Positions 17,818 to 26,355 of a DNA stretch of 64,000 bases are shown here, piece by piece. Each line of letters begins with the position of its first letter. The stretch's first letter is position 1. The position numbers and the translations under genes were made by a program. The notes below the pieces were generated by a model that ran no database searches, was not told where the DNA came from, and worked only from the letters and a program-made list of their open reading frames with translations. Source of the DNA: Nocardioides xinjiangensis (GTDB lineage: Bacteria; Actinomycetota; Actinomycetes; Propionibacteriales; Nocardioidaceae); assembly GCF_017916455.1 (NCBI RefSeq), contig NZ_JAFMSY010000003.1, positions 248,001 through 312,000 of the forward strand, given 5' to 3'.

Positions 17818-18750
17818 ATGCCCGTCACCATCCCGCAGGGCCTGTCGTCGCAGGGCGGACGAGGACCGGACTGGGCGCGGTGGCGCGACCGGCTGCCGCG
17901 GCTCTGCGCCGACCTGCTCGCCGAGTGGCGGCTCCGCGCGACCGAGGAGCCGCTGCACGGCCGCTGCTCGCTGCTCGTCCCGGTGACCGACGCCGACGGC
18001 GCACCCCGCGCCCTCAAGATCGGCTTCGACGGGGACGAGGAGTCCCGCCACGAGGCCCTCGCGCTGCAGCACTGGGGCGGTCGCGGCGCCGTACGCCTGG
18101 TGCGCGCCGACCCGCGCCGGCGCGCGCTCCTGCTCGACTGGCTGCCGGGGCCGGACCTCGCTGACGCCTGGGACGTCGAGGCGTGCGAGGTGGTCGGCGA
18201 CCTCCACCGGCAGCTGCACATCCCCGCCCTGCCGCAGCTGGCGAGCGTGGCGTCGTACGTCGAGCGCTGGCTGCGGGACCTCGAGGAGCTCGGACGCGAC
18301 CTGCCGGTCCCGCGCAGGTACGTCGAGCAGGCGCTCGCCCTCGGTCCCGACCTGGTCGCGGACGACAGCGGCTCCGTGGTCGTGCACGGCGACCTGCACT
18401 ACGCCAACGTCCTGGCGGACGCGTCGGGGCAGTGGCGCGCGATCGACCCGAAGCCGATGGCCGGCGACCCGCACTACGAGCCGGCGCCGATGCTGTGGAA
18501 CCGCATGGACGAGCTGAGCGGTCCGCTGGCGGTCGGGTCGGTGCGCGAGGGGCTGCGCCGGCGCTTCCACGCCCTCGTCGACGCGGCCGGGCTCGACGAG
18601 GCACGGGCCCGCGACTGGGTCGTGGTCCGCACCGTCCTCAACGCCGGCTGGTCGGTGCAGGACGCCCGCCGTGCGGGACGCCGGCTCACCGCCGACGAGC
18701 AGGAGTGGATCACCCGGTGCGTGGCGATCACCAAGGCGGTGCAGGACTGA
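17818..18750 (+). CDS. Streptomycin 6-phosphotransferase-like kinase (APH(6) family)
   Basis: A 310-residue protein of the APH_6_hur family. HGDLHYANV (190-198) is the Brenner-type catalytic motif, and AIDPKPMAGDPHYEPAPMLWNR near 208-229 has the metal-binding Asp and the family-specific DPK. The N-lobe contains ALKIGFDGDEESRHEALAL. Relatives include streptomycin and hydroxyurea-resistance kinases. Chromosomal copies in soil actinobacteria are common and need not confer resistance. It stands alone after lepA-hutD, with its own leaderless promoter. Confidence 0.82.
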   Translation: MPVTIPQGLSSQGGRGPDWARWRDRLPRLCADLLAEWRLRATEEPLHGRCSLLVPVTDADGAPRALKIGFDGDEESRHEALALQHWGGRGAVRLVRADPRRRALLLDWLPGPDLADAWDVEACEVVGDLHRQLHIPALPQLASVASYVERWLRDLEELGRDLPVPRRYVEQALALGPDLVADDSGSVVVHGDLHYANVLADASGQWRAIDPKPMAGDPHYEPAPMLWNRMDELSGPLAVGSVREGLRRRFHALVDAAGLDEARARDWVVVRTVLNAGWSVQDARRAGRRLTADEQEWITRCVAITKAVQD

Positions 18751-18896
18751 GGCGAGGACCGATCCAGGTGCGGTCACCGGACAATTGCGGCGGTTCGCTA
18801 CCGCTGGGTAAAGGCGGTGATCTAGGTTACAGCCAAGTCAGCAGCCAGCCCGCTGTGTGGCGCGTACCGCCACGCTCCGACGATTGTAGGTAATCC

Positions 18897-20717
18897 ATGC
18901 CGATCACCGCCGACACGTCCTTCCTGGACACCATGCCGGCCAACGTGGCCGTCCAGTTCTTCGAGCGCGTCGCCGCGTCTCCCGACAGCGAGGCGTTCCG
19001 CTTCCCGCGCGGCGAGGCGTGGGAGTCCGTCACCTGGAAGCAGGCCGGGGACAAGGTCGAGGCCCTCGCCGCCGGCCTGATCGTGCTGGGCGTCGAGCCG
19101 GAGCAGCGCGTCGGCATCGCGTCCGGCACCCGCTACGAGTGGATCCTCGCCGACCTCGCGATCATGTGCGCCGCCGGGGCCACCACCACGGTGTACCCCA
19201 CCACCAACGCCGAGGACACCGTCTACATCCTCGGTGACTCCGAGAGCCGGGTCGTGTTCGCCGAGGACGACGAGCAGCTGGCCAAGCTCACCGCGCACCG
19301 CGCGGAGCTGCCGCACGTGATGAAGGTCGTCACGTTCGAGGGCAGGGCCGACGGGGACTGGGTGATCAGCCTCGACGACCTCGCCGAGCTCGGCGCGAAG
19401 CGGCTCGCCGAGCAGCCCGACGTCGTGCGGACCACCTCGCAGGCCATCCGCCCCGACCAGCTCGCCACCCTGATCTACACCTCCGGCACGACCGGTCGCC
19501 CCAAGGGCGTGCGCCTGCGCCATTCGTCGTGGGTCTACGAGGGCGAGGCGATCCGCGCGCAGGGCATCCTCGGGCCCGACGACCTCGAGTTCCGCTGGCT
19601 GCCGATGGCCCACTCGTTCGGCAAGGTGCTGATGTCGACGCAGATGGCGTGCGGCTTCGCCGCCGCCATCGACGGCCGCGTCGAGAAGATCGTCGACAAC
19701 CTGGGCGTGGTGAAGCCGACGTTCATGGGGGCCGCACCGCGCATCTTCGAGAAGGCGCACGGCCGCATCGTCACCATGCAGGCCGCCGAGGGTGGCGCCA
19801 AGGAGAAGATCTTCAAGAAGGCGTTCGAGGTCGGCCTCGAGGTCGAGCGGCTCAAGCGCGAGGGCAAGTCCGTCCCGCTGGGACTGAAGGTGCAGCACGG
19901 GCTCTTCGACAAGCTGGTGTTCTCGAAGATCCGCGACCGGTTCGGCGGCAACGTGCGCTTCTTCATCTCCGGCGCCGCCGCCCTCAACCGCGACATCGCG
20001 GAGTGGTTCGGTGCAGCCGGCATCACGATCCTCGAGGGCTACGGGCTCACCGAGACCTCGGCCGGCTCCTTCGTCAACCACCCCGACCAGAACAAGTTCG
20101 GCACCGTGGGGCCGGTCTTCCCGGGCAGCGAGGTCAAGCTCGGCGAGAACGACGAGATCCTCATCAAGGGCCCCGGCGTGATGGACGGCTACCACAACCT
20201 CCCCGAGGAGACCGCGCGCACGCTCACCGCCGACGGCTGGCTCCACACCGGCGACAAGGGCGCCCTCGACGAGGACGGGCACCTCGTCATCACCGGACGC
20301 CTCAAGGAGCTCTTCAAGACCTCCGGGGGCAAGTACATCGCGCCGCCGGCGATCGAGTCGAAGTTCAAGGCCGTGTGCCCCTACGCCAGCCAGTTCATGG
20401 TCTTCGGCGACGAGCGCAACTTCTGCGTCGCGCTCGTCACCCTCGACCCGGACGCGATGGCCGCGTGGGCCGAGGAGAACGGCATGGGCGGGAAGTCCTA
20501 CACCGAGATCGTCCGCTCCGACGAGGTGCAGAAGATGGTCGGCGGCTACATCGACGAGCTCAACAGCCACCTCAACCGCTGGGAGACCATCAAGAAGTGG
20601 CAGGTCCTCGACCACGACCTGACGATCGAGTCGGGTGAGCTCACCCCCTCCATGAAGGTCAAGCGCAACGTCGTCGAGCAGAACCACAAGGCCCTGATCG
20701 AGGCGATGTACGCCTAG
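18897..20717 (+). CDS. Long-chain fatty acid--CoA ligase (AMP-forming)
   Basis: A 606-residue ANL-family ligase that activates fatty acids to acyl-CoA via an acyl-AMP. The P-loop-like motif LIYTSGTTGRPKGV is at 192-205. YGLTETSAGSFVNHPDQNKFGTVG is the A5 region, GWLHTGDKG the A7 region, and RLKELFKTSGGKYIAP the hinge and A8 region. It resembles FadD15-type enzymes. The catalytic Lys region, ELTPSMKVKRN, is near the C terminus. Only a weak AGG precedes the ATG. The last codons lie in a 14-bp tandem repeat. Confidence 0.92.
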   Translation: MPITADTSFLDTMPANVAVQFFERVAASPDSEAFRFPRGEAWESVTWKQAGDKVEALAAGLIVLGVEPEQRVGIASGTRYEWILADLAIMCAAGATTTVYPTTNAEDTVYILGDSESRVVFAEDDEQLAKLTAHRAELPHVMKVVTFEGRADGDWVISLDDLAELGAKRLAEQPDVVRTTSQAIRPDQLATLIYTSGTTGRPKGVRLRHSSWVYEGEAIRAQGILGPDDLEFRWLPMAHSFGKVLMSTQMACGFAAAIDGRVEKIVDNLGVVKPTFMGAAPRIFEKAHGRIVTMQAAEGGAKEKIFKKAFEVGLEVERLKREGKSVPLGLKVQHGLFDKLVFSKIRDRFGGNVRFFISGAAALNRDIAEWFGAAGITILEGYGLTETSAGSFVNHPDQNKFGTVGPVFPGSEVKLGENDEILIKGPGVMDGYHNLPEETARTLTADGWLHTGDKGALDEDGHLVITGRLKELFKTSGGKYIAPPAIESKFKAVCPYASQFMVFGDERNFCVALVTLDPDAMAAWAEENGMGGKSYTEIVRSDEVQKMVGGYIDELNSHLNRWETIKKWQVLDHDLTIESGELTPSMKVKRNVVEQNHKALIEAMYA

Positions 20718-20749
20718 TCGGGTACGCCTGGTCGGGTACGCCTTGTCGG
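20708..20749. repeat. 14-bp tandem repeat across the acyl-CoA ligase stop
   Basis: Three abutting units of GTACGCCTnGTCGG lie at 20708-20721, 20722-20735 and 20736-20749. The first contains the stop codon TAG; the others differ at one base. Confidence 0.8.
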
Positions 20750-21020
20750 CGTGCGCCCGCTCAGGTGCGCCCGGTCAGGGCGGGGGCCGAGGCTGCGCAC
20801 TGCCGGTGCACAGGACGAGCCGGTCGGATGGGTGCCAGGGAGAGACCACTGGCACCCATCCGTCGTCTCCCCACGGCGTCTCCCTGGACTCCGACGGCGT
20901 CGTCGGCGACGGCCCCTCGCTGCAGATGGCCGACATGTTGGGCTCGGTGGCCGCCGGCTGCACCGCGACGCTCACCGTGCCGATCTGGGGAGCGGGGGAT
21001 CCCGTGGTTGGATACCTGAC
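20718..21020. other. Intergenic stretch before hemW
   Basis: These 303 bases hold the end of the tandem repeat, a 14-bp perfect hairpin (20825-20862), and a stretch from about 20879 to 21018 that reads like protein on the plus strand (GVSLDSDGVVGDGPSLQMAD). It has G/C third positions but no convincing start and runs out of frame into hemW. It may be a gene remnant. Confidence 0.5.
20825..20862 (+). terminator. Strong hairpin after the acyl-CoA ligase gene
   Basis: CGGATGGGTGCCAG (20825-20838) and its exact complement (20849-20862) form a 14-bp stem with a 10-nt loop. No T tract follows, which is common for actinobacterial terminators. Confidence 0.65.
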
Positions 21021-22238
21021 GTGCCTCCCGCTCAACCCGACGGCGACTCCGCCCCCGAGGACGGCCTGCTGCCCGACGAGGCGTGGGCGGAGTTCGGCAC
21101 CCGACCGTTCGGGCTCTACGTGCACGTGCCGTTCTGCTCCGTGCGCTGCGGCTACTGCGACTTCAACACCTACACCGCCCCGGAGCTCGGCGACGAGGTC
21201 GGCGCCAGCCGCGCGTCGTACGCCGAGGCCGCGATCCGCGAGATCCGCTTCGCCCGCCACGTGCTGGGCCACCGTGACGTGCCGATCGAGACGATCTTCT
21301 TCGGAGGGGGCACCCCGACGCTGCTGAAGCCGGCCGACCTCGGCGCCATCGTGGCGAGCGCGGCGGCCGAGTTCGGCCTCGCCGACGACATCGAGATCAC
21401 CACGGAGGCCAACCCCGACAGCGTCGCGGCGTGGGACCTCGAGGAGCTGCGCACGGCCGGCTTCAACCGCATCAGCTTCGGCATGCAGTCGGCCGTCGAC
21501 CACGTCCTGCGCACGCTCGACCGCACCCACGACCCCCTGCGGGTGCCGGCGGCGGTCGAGTGGGCGCGGCAGGCCGGCTTCGACGACATCAGCCTCGACC
21601 TCATCTACGGCACGCCGGGGGAGTCGCTCGCCGACTGGGAGACGTCCGTCGACGCGGCGCTCGAGTGCCGGCCCGACCACGTCTCGGCGTACTCCCTCAT
21701 CGTCGAGGACGGCACCGCGATGGCGCGCCAGGTCGCCCGCGGCGAGCTGCCGATGCCCGACGAGGACGACCTCGCCGACAAGTACCACCTCGTCGACGAG
21801 AAGCTGTCGGCCGCCGGCATGAGCTGGTACGAGGTGTCCAATTGGGCCACCTCACCCGATCACTGGTGCCGCCACAACCTGCTCTACTGGACCGGCGGCC
21901 ACTGGTGGGGCGTCGGCCCCGGTGCGCACTCGCACGTGGGCGGGGTCCGCTGGTGGAACGTCAAGCACCCCGCGGCGTACGCCGGCCGGCTGGCGCGCGG
22001 CGTGTCACCCGCCCTGGCCCGCGAGGTGCTCGGCTACCACGACCAGCGCGTCGAGCGGATCCTGCTCGAGGTCCGCCTGGTCGAGGGACTCCCGGTCACC
22101 GCGCTCGAGGCCACCGGACGCTCCCACGTCGCCCGCCTCGTCGCCGACGGCCTCGTCGAGCTCGTCGCCGAGCGGCTGGTGCTCACCCAGCGCGGGCGCC
22201 TGCTCGCGGACGCGGTCGTCCGCGACCTCGTGGACTGA
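21021..22238 (+). CDS. hemW: Radical SAM heme chaperone HemW
   Basis: A 405-residue HemN-like radical SAM protein. The iron-sulfur motif CxxxCxxC is C39, C43 and C46 in HVPFCSVRCGYCDFNTY. GGGTPTLL follows near 97, and NPDSVAAWDLEELRTAGFNRISFGMQS is typical. The shorter coproporphyrinogen-dehydrogenase relatives share this core, but HemW acts as a heme-delivery chaperone. The frame is open to 20751; the GTG at 21021 is chosen because it gives the normal length, and TTGGAT lies 7 nt upstream. It is convergent with the DUF3097 gene across a tandem repeat. Confidence 0.92.
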   Translation: MPPAQPDGDSAPEDGLLPDEAWAEFGTRPFGLYVHVPFCSVRCGYCDFNTYTAPELGDEVGASRASYAEAAIREIRFARHVLGHRDVPIETIFFGGGTPTLLKPADLGAIVASAAAEFGLADDIEITTEANPDSVAAWDLEELRTAGFNRISFGMQSAVDHVLRTLDRTHDPLRVPAAVEWARQAGFDDISLDLIYGTPGESLADWETSVDAALECRPDHVSAYSLIVEDGTAMARQVARGELPMPDEDDLADKYHLVDEKLSAAGMSWYEVSNWATSPDHWCRHNLLYWTGGHWWGVGPGAHSHVGGVRWWNVKHPAAYAGRLARGVSPALAREVLGYHDQRVERILLEVRLVEGLPVTALEATGRSHVARLVADGLVELVAERLVLTQRGRLLADAVVRDLVD

Positions 22239-22243
22239 GCCCG

Positions 22244-22309
22244 GGGCCGGTCGGGACCGGGCCGGCCAGGGTTGGGCCGGTCAGGTCTGGGTCGGTCAGG
22301 GCTGGGTCG
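22244..22309. repeat. 15-bp tandem repeat between hemW and DUF3097 genes
   Basis: Four abutting 15-bp units of the type GGGCCGGTCAGGGTT lie at 22244-22258, 22259-22273, 22274-22288 and 22289-22303, with a partial fifth. The fourth unit contains the DUF3097 stop codon on the minus strand, and other units carry the same TGA or a one-base variant. Confidence 0.8.
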
Positions 22310-23144
22310 TGAAGTCGATGAGCTCCTCGACCCGGCCCAGCAGGGCGGGCTCGAGGTCGGCGTAGGAGGAGACCCGGCCGAGGATGTGCTTCCACGCGCG
22401 GGCGATGTCGGCCTGGTCGCGGTGGGGCCACCCGAGCTGCTGGCAGGTCCCGGTCTTCCAGTCGATGCCCTTGGGGACCGACGGCCAGCGCGGGATGCCG
22501 AGGCGGTCGGGCTTCACGGCCTGCCAGATGTCGATGAACGGGTGCCCGACCACCAGCACGTGCTTGCCGATGGGGGAGCGGGCGATGCCCTGCGCGATCC
22601 GGGCCTCCTTCGACCCGGCGACGAGGTGGTCGACCAGCACGCCGACGCGGCGCTCCGGCCCCGGCCTGAAGTCGCGCAGGTGGTCGGCGAGGTCGTCGAC
22701 GCCGCCGAGGTACTCCACGACGACGCCCTCGATCCGCAGGTCGTCGCCCCAGACCTTCTCGACGAGCTCGGCGTCGTGGCGGCCCTCGACGAAGATGCGG
22801 CTGGCCCGCGCCACGCGAGCCCGGGCGTTGGGCACCGCGACCGAGCCGGAAGCCGTGCGCGCGGGGGCGGCGGGCGCCCCGCCGCGGACCGGCCGGGTCA
22901 GGACGACCGGCCGGCCCTCGAGGAGGAACCCCGGGCCGAGCGGGAACGTGCGCCGCTTGCCGCGCCGGTCCTCCAGCGTCAGCGTGTCGATGTCGCGGTC
23001 GACGGCGACGACCTCGCCGCACCAGTCGGTGGTGACCTCCTCGACGACCATCCCGAGCTCCGTCGGGACCTCCACGGCGCGGCCGTTCCTCGGGGCCCTC
23101 CAGTCACCGGAGAGGACGTCGGTTCCGTAGCGATCAGCAGGCAC
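22296..23144 (-). CDS. DUF3097 family protein
   Basis: A 282-residue actinobacterial protein of unknown function. Family-like stretches are RYGTDVLSGDWRAP at the N terminus, FVEGRHDAELVEKVWGDDLR in the middle (Toprim-like in appearance) and GTCQQLGWPHRDQADIARAWKHIL near the C terminus. VGVLVDHLVAGSKEARIA also looks like the acidic part of a Toprim fold, so a nucleic-acid role is possible but unproven. Two GTG codons are available. The second (23144) is preferred because TACCGT lies exactly 6 nt upstream of it. Confidence 0.85.
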   Translation of the reverse strand: MPADRYGTDVLSGDWRAPRNGRAVEVPTELGMVVEEVTTDWCGEVVAVDRDIDTLTLEDRRGKRRTFPLGPGFLLEGRPVVLTRPVRGGAPAAPARTASGSVAVPNARARVARASRIFVEGRHDAELVEKVWGDDLRIEGVVVEYLGGVDDLADHLRDFRPGPERRVGVLVDHLVAGSKEARIAQGIARSPIGKHVLVVGHPFIDIWQAVKPDRLGIPRWPSVPKGIDWKTGTCQQLGWPHRDQADIARAWKHILGRVSSYADLEPALLGRVEELIDFTTQP

Positions 23145-23150
23145 CGGCAC

Positions 23151-23156
23151 ACGGTA
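23151..23156 (-). promoter_or_regulatory. -10 hexamer of the DUF3097 gene (leaderless)
   Basis: TACCGT on the minus strand, 6 nt before the GTG at 23144. It touches the earlier GTG at 23150, which argues against that start. Confidence 0.5.
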
Positions 23157-23224
23157 GGCGCACCGGCGCCCCCAACTGGTGGTGGCACGCCGTGCCCCGA
23201 CGATCCGGGCGACGGGGCGGCGGA

Positions 23225-23551
23225 TCAGCCCTCGGCGAGGCCGTCGCCCTCGGCGCCCTCGCCGCTGTTGGCGCCCCCGCCGGTGGCGATCCGCTCGTCC
23301 TCCTCCTGCGTGGCGTCCATCTCGAGCTCCTCGCGGCTCTTGGTCGCCTCGTCGTCGGGGTCCAGCGGCTGGGCGAGCGGGTTGTCCTCGCCGGGCTGGA
23401 GGTCCTCGGGAAGCTGGTCGTCGGAGATGCCGCCGAGGGTCGCCTCGGAGGGCGAGGCCGTGTCGCCGGAGTGGTCGGAGTCCGCCGGGCTCGTGCCGCT
23501 CGTTGCCTCGGGGGTCTCGCCGGGGTCCTGCTGGGACTCGTTGTCGGTCAT
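23225..23551 (-). CDS. Small acidic low-complexity protein
   Basis: A 108-residue protein, very rich in Asp, Glu, Gly, Ser and Thr, and likely disordered (MTDNESQQDPGETPEATSGT at the start). KSREELEMDATQEEDERIATGG near the C terminus is the only helix-like part. No family, signal peptide or membrane segment is seen. TAGGAC lies 7 nt before the ATG at 23551, supporting this start over the longer open frame. The function is unknown. Confidence 0.7.
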   Translation of the reverse strand: MTDNESQQDPGETPEATSGTSPADSDHSGDTASPSEATLGGISDDQLPEDLQPGEDNPLAQPLDPDDEATKSREELEMDATQEEDERIATGGGANSGEGAEGDGLAEG

Positions 23552-23558
23552 GCCCCCA

Positions 23559-23564
23559 GTCCTA
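23559..23564 (-). promoter_or_regulatory. -10 hexamer of the acidic protein gene (leaderless)
   Basis: TAGGAC on the minus strand, 7 nt before the ATG at 23551. Confidence 0.4.
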
Positions 23565-23625
23565 CCGAGCCGGGCGACCACCGGTCCAGCCCCCTCCGGG
23601 TGGGCGGCGCCGCGAGGCGCCGCGC

Positions 23626-24309
23626 TCAGCAGAGGCCGGCGTGCAGGCGTGAGCGCAGCGCCGCGTCGAGCTCCTGCGGGGTGGTGACCGGCTGGACGAA
23701 CTCGAGGCGCCGCGTGTGCGCGCCGGCCTCGTCCACCCAGGCGACCTCCACGCCGCCCGGGTCGACCCGCCGCAGGCCCGCGGCCAGGAGCGTGCGCACC
23801 GGCAGCCCGAGCGCGGCCGCCGTGGCCGTGCGCAGCTCGGGCTCGTGCGCCTCGTTGGCGTGCTCGGCGGTGCGCTGGAGGTAGCCCTCGTTCAGCACGT
23901 GGCGCCGGTCGCGGAACTCGTGCAGGTCCACCGGGACCGCCAGCGACCCGCGCAGCAACATGACCGCCTCCAGCTCGACCGCGACGAGCGCGCGGTCGTC
24001 GGCGCAGCACCGGCAGCCGGCCTCGCGCCGGCCCAGCCGGCCCCGCATGACGAGGCGCAGCCCACGCTCGCGCGTGGCGGGGGCTCCCAGGCCGCTGCTG
24101 ACCTCGACCACCGCGCCTCGGCCGTGCTCGGCGCCCGCGACGAGCGCCGATCCCGGCGCGGTGGCGAAGACGGGTACGCCGTGGACGTCGGTCGTCACCT
24201 CGCAGCCGTCGTGCTCGACGGCCGGGTCGGCGCCGTCGACGCGGAGCGTGACCGCGCTCGGGCACGACAGGACGCTGCGTGCGATCAGGGCTGCAGCTGC
24301 CGGGGTCAT
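23626..24309 (-). CDS. DUF2470 domain protein, probably heme/iron related
   Basis: A 227-residue protein. The C-terminal part (about 145-225, ELRTATAAALGLPVRTLLAAGLRRVDPGGVEVAW) resembles DUF2470, the domain found with HugZ-type heme-degrading flavin-fold enzymes. The N-terminal two thirds look like a weak split-barrel domain with GRLGRREAGCRCCADDR in its middle. GGAGG lies 6 nt before the ATG at 24309. A strong DtxR/IdeR-like iron box directly upstream supports a role in iron or heme handling. Catalytic activity cannot be inferred. Confidence 0.72.
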   Translation of the reverse strand: MTPAAAALIARSVLSCPSAVTLRVDGADPAVEHDGCEVTTDVHGVPVFATAPGSALVAGAEHGRGAVVEVSSGLGAPATRERGLRLVMRGRLGRREAGCRCCADDRALVAVELEAVMLLRGSLAVPVDLHEFRDRRHVLNEGYLQRTAEHANEAHEPELRTATAAALGLPVRTLLAAGLRRVDPGGVEVAWVDEAGAHTRRLEFVQPVTTPQELDAALRSRLHAGLC

Positions 24310-24323
24310 GGCGCCTCCACGGA

Positions 24324-24342
24324 TCAGGTAAGGCAACCCTAA
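24324..24342 (-). promoter_or_regulatory. DtxR/IdeR-type iron box
   Basis: The 19 bases TCAGGTAAGGCAACCCTAA match 15 of 19 positions of the palindromic consensus TTAGGTTAGGCTAACCTAA. They lie 15 bp upstream of the DUF2470 start codon, where an iron-bound repressor would block expression. Confidence 0.72.
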
Positions 24343-24389
24343 CCCTGACGCGCCCGCCGGGCCAGACGGGTCACCTCGTCCGGGACGGG

Positions 24390-25253
24390 TCAGACCAGGG
24401 GGAGTCGCCTCTGGGCGCGCGGGAGGTGCTCGTAGCCCCGGCGGACCGCGCTCTCCAGCAGGGCGGGGTCCCAGGGCCACTCACCCTGGGCGAGGGCCTC
24501 CGACTGCGGCACGCCGCGCGAGGCGAGGTCGCGCACGGCCTCCGCGATCACGCCCAGGTCCACCCGCTGGTCCTGGACGAACGACTTGTCGACGACCCGG
24601 CCGTGCCCGGGCACCACGACCGTGCGGTCGGTCATCAGGCCCAGCACCAGGTCCAGCGTCGTCGGCCACTCCAGCGGCCACGAGTCGTCGCCGATGAAGG
24701 GCGGGTCGGACTCCTCGACGAGGTCGCCGCCGAGCAGCACGTCGGCGTCCGGCACCCGGACGACGAGGTCGCCCGCCGTGTGGCCCCGGCCCGGATGGAC
24801 GAGCTCGACGGCACGGTCGCCCAGGTCGAGCTGCACGGCCGAGGAGAAGGTGTGGGTGGGCGGGCGCACGGTGGTCGCCAGGACCTCGTCGCGCCGGGGG
24901 TCGGCGGTGTCGCGCTCGTACTGCTCGAACGTGTGCCGCGCGGACTTCTGCACGTGGTCGCGCGCCCACTCGGTGGCGTGGATCGGCATGTCGCCGAACT
25001 GCTCGACCATGGTGGCGTTGCCGAAGTGGTGGTCCCAGTGCTCGTGGGTGTTGACCAGCCCGGTGAGCGGTCCCGCGCCGAGGCGGCGTACGTCGTCGGC
25101 GACGAGTCGCGCCTGCGCCGCGGAGCCGTGGGTGTCGACCATGAGGAGGCCGTCGGAGCCGCCGACCAGCGTGATGTTGACGTGCATCCAGTCGTAGTGG
25201 GCCACCCACACGCGCGGTGCCACCTCGGTGAACCGGGCGCTGTCGTCGGGCAT
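24390..25253 (-). CDS. MBL-fold metallo-hydrolase
   Basis: A 287-residue metallo-beta-lactamase-fold enzyme. The metal motif HxHxDH appears as [12 protein letters not shown]. Further ligands are in [23 protein letters not shown] and [10 protein letters not shown], so both metal sites look intact. Substrates in this superfamily range from lactones to thioesters and cannot be assigned. The ATG at 25253 has TAGGCT 7 nt upstream and is preferred over the in-frame start at 25289. It is divergent from hrcA. Confidence 0.87.
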   Translation of the reverse strand: MPDDSARFTEVAPRVWVAHYDWMHVNITLVGGSDGLLMVDTHGSAAQARLVADDVRRLGAGPLTGLVNTHEHWDHHFGNATMVEQFGDMPIHATEWARDHVQKSARHTFEQYERDTADPRRDEVLATTVRPPTHTFSSAVQLDLGDRAVELVHPGRGHTAGDLVVRVPDADVLLGGDLVEESDPPFIGDDSWPLEWPTTLDLVLGLMTDRTVVVPGHGRVVDKSFVQDQRVDLGVIAEAVRDLASRGVPQSEALAQGEWPWDPALLESAVRRGYEHLPRAQRRLPLV

Positions 25254-25260
25254 GTCCACG

Positions 25261-25266
25261 AGCCTA
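25261..25266 (-). promoter_or_regulatory. -10 hexamer of the MBL gene (leaderless)
   Basis: TAGGCT on the minus strand, 7 nt before the ATG at 25253. Confidence 0.5.
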
Positions 25267-25282
25267 CGGTTCCCTAGTAGAG

Positions 25283-25309
25283 TTGGCACTCAGGACGAAG
25301 GAGTGCCAG
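25283..25309 (+). promoter_or_regulatory. CIRCE operator of hrcA
   Basis: TTGGCACTC (25283-25291), nine bases, then GAGTGCCAG (25301-25309). This is the CIRCE pattern TTAGCACTC-N9-GAGTGCTAA with the inner 7 bp perfect. HrcA binds CIRCE, so the gene should be autoregulated by heat. Confidence 0.9.
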
Positions 25310-25332
25310 CACACGAGCAGCAAGGAGGGCTC

Positions 25333-26355
25333 ATGGTCGACGACCGCAAGCTCGACGTGCTGCGCGCGATCGTCGAGGACTACGTCGCCACCGAGGAGCC
25401 CGTGGGCTCCAAGGCGCTGGTCGAGCGGCACGGCCTGGGGGTCTCGCCCGCGACCGTCCGCAACGACATGGCCGCGCTCGAGGACGAGGGCTACATCCAC
25501 CAGCCCCACACCAGCGCCGGGCGCGTGCCGACCGACAAGGGCTACCGGCTCTTCGTCGACAAGCTCGCCACGCTCAAGCCGATGAGCGCCGCCGAGCGCC
25601 GGGCGATCGCGACGCTGCTCGACGGGGCCGTCGACCTCGACGACGTGGTGCAGCGGTCCGTGCGGCTGCTGAGCCAGCTGACCCGCCAGGTCGCGATCGT
25701 GCAGTACCCGACGCTCTCGCGCTCCACCGTCCGCCACGTCGAGCTCGTCGCGCTGACGCCGACCCGCATTCTCGTGATCCTCATCCTGAGCACCGGCCGC
25801 GTGGAGCAGCGCCTCGTCGAGCTCGACGAGGCGGTCGTCGACGCCGACCTCGCCGAGCTGCGGGTCTCGGTCAACCAGGTCACCGCCGGGGTGCGGATCG
25901 CCGAGGCGGCCGCCGCCCTCGGCGCGCTGCCCGAGAACGTGCGCCCCGGCCAGGCGGACTCCGCCCGGGCGATCGTCGGGGTGCTGACCGAGGCGATGTC
26001 CGACCACCGCAGCGACGAGCGCGTCGCCGTCGGCGGCACCGCGAACCTGGCTCGCTACGGCGACTTCGACACCGCCGTCCGCCCGCTGCTCGAGGCGCTG
26101 GAGGAGCACGTGGTGCTGCTCAAGCTGCTGGGGGAGTCGGGCGTCGATGCGCTCACGGTGCGCATCGGGCACGAAGGCCCCTACTCCGAGCTCGCCGCCA
26201 CGAGCGTCGTGGCCACCGGCTACGGCCCGCAGGAGCTCCACCTCGGATCCCTCGGCGTGGTGGGACCGACCCGGATGGACTACCCCGGATCCATGGCAGC
26301 CGTGCGTGCCGTCGCGCGCTACGTCTCCCGGATCCTCGATGAAGGAAACCAGTGA
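25333..26355 (+). CDS. hrcA: Heat-inducible transcription repressor HrcA
   Basis: A 340-residue repressor of class I heat-shock genes. The N-terminal winged helix has [47 protein letters not shown]. The remainder is the GAF-like dimerisation domain, ending [36 protein letters not shown] element lies in its own promoter region, and AAGGAGG (25322-25328) sets the ATG at 25333. It overlaps dnaJ by 4 nt (GTGA), so the two are translated together. Confidence 0.97.
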   Translation: MVDDRKLDVLRAIVEDYVATEEPVGSKALVERHGLGVSPATVRNDMAALEDEGYIHQPHTSAGRVPTDKGYRLFVDKLATLKPMSAAERRAIATLLDGAVDLDDVVQRSVRLLSQLTRQVAIVQYPTLSRSTVRHVELVALTPTRILVILILSTGRVEQRLVELDEAVVDADLAELRVSVNQVTAGVRIAEAAAALGALPENVRPGQADSARAIVGVLTEAMSDHRSDERVAVGGTANLARYGDFDTAVRPLLEALEEHVVLLKLLGESGVDALTVRIGHEGPYSELAATSVVATGYGPQELHLGSLGVVGPTRMDYPGSMAAVRAVARYVSRILDEGNQ

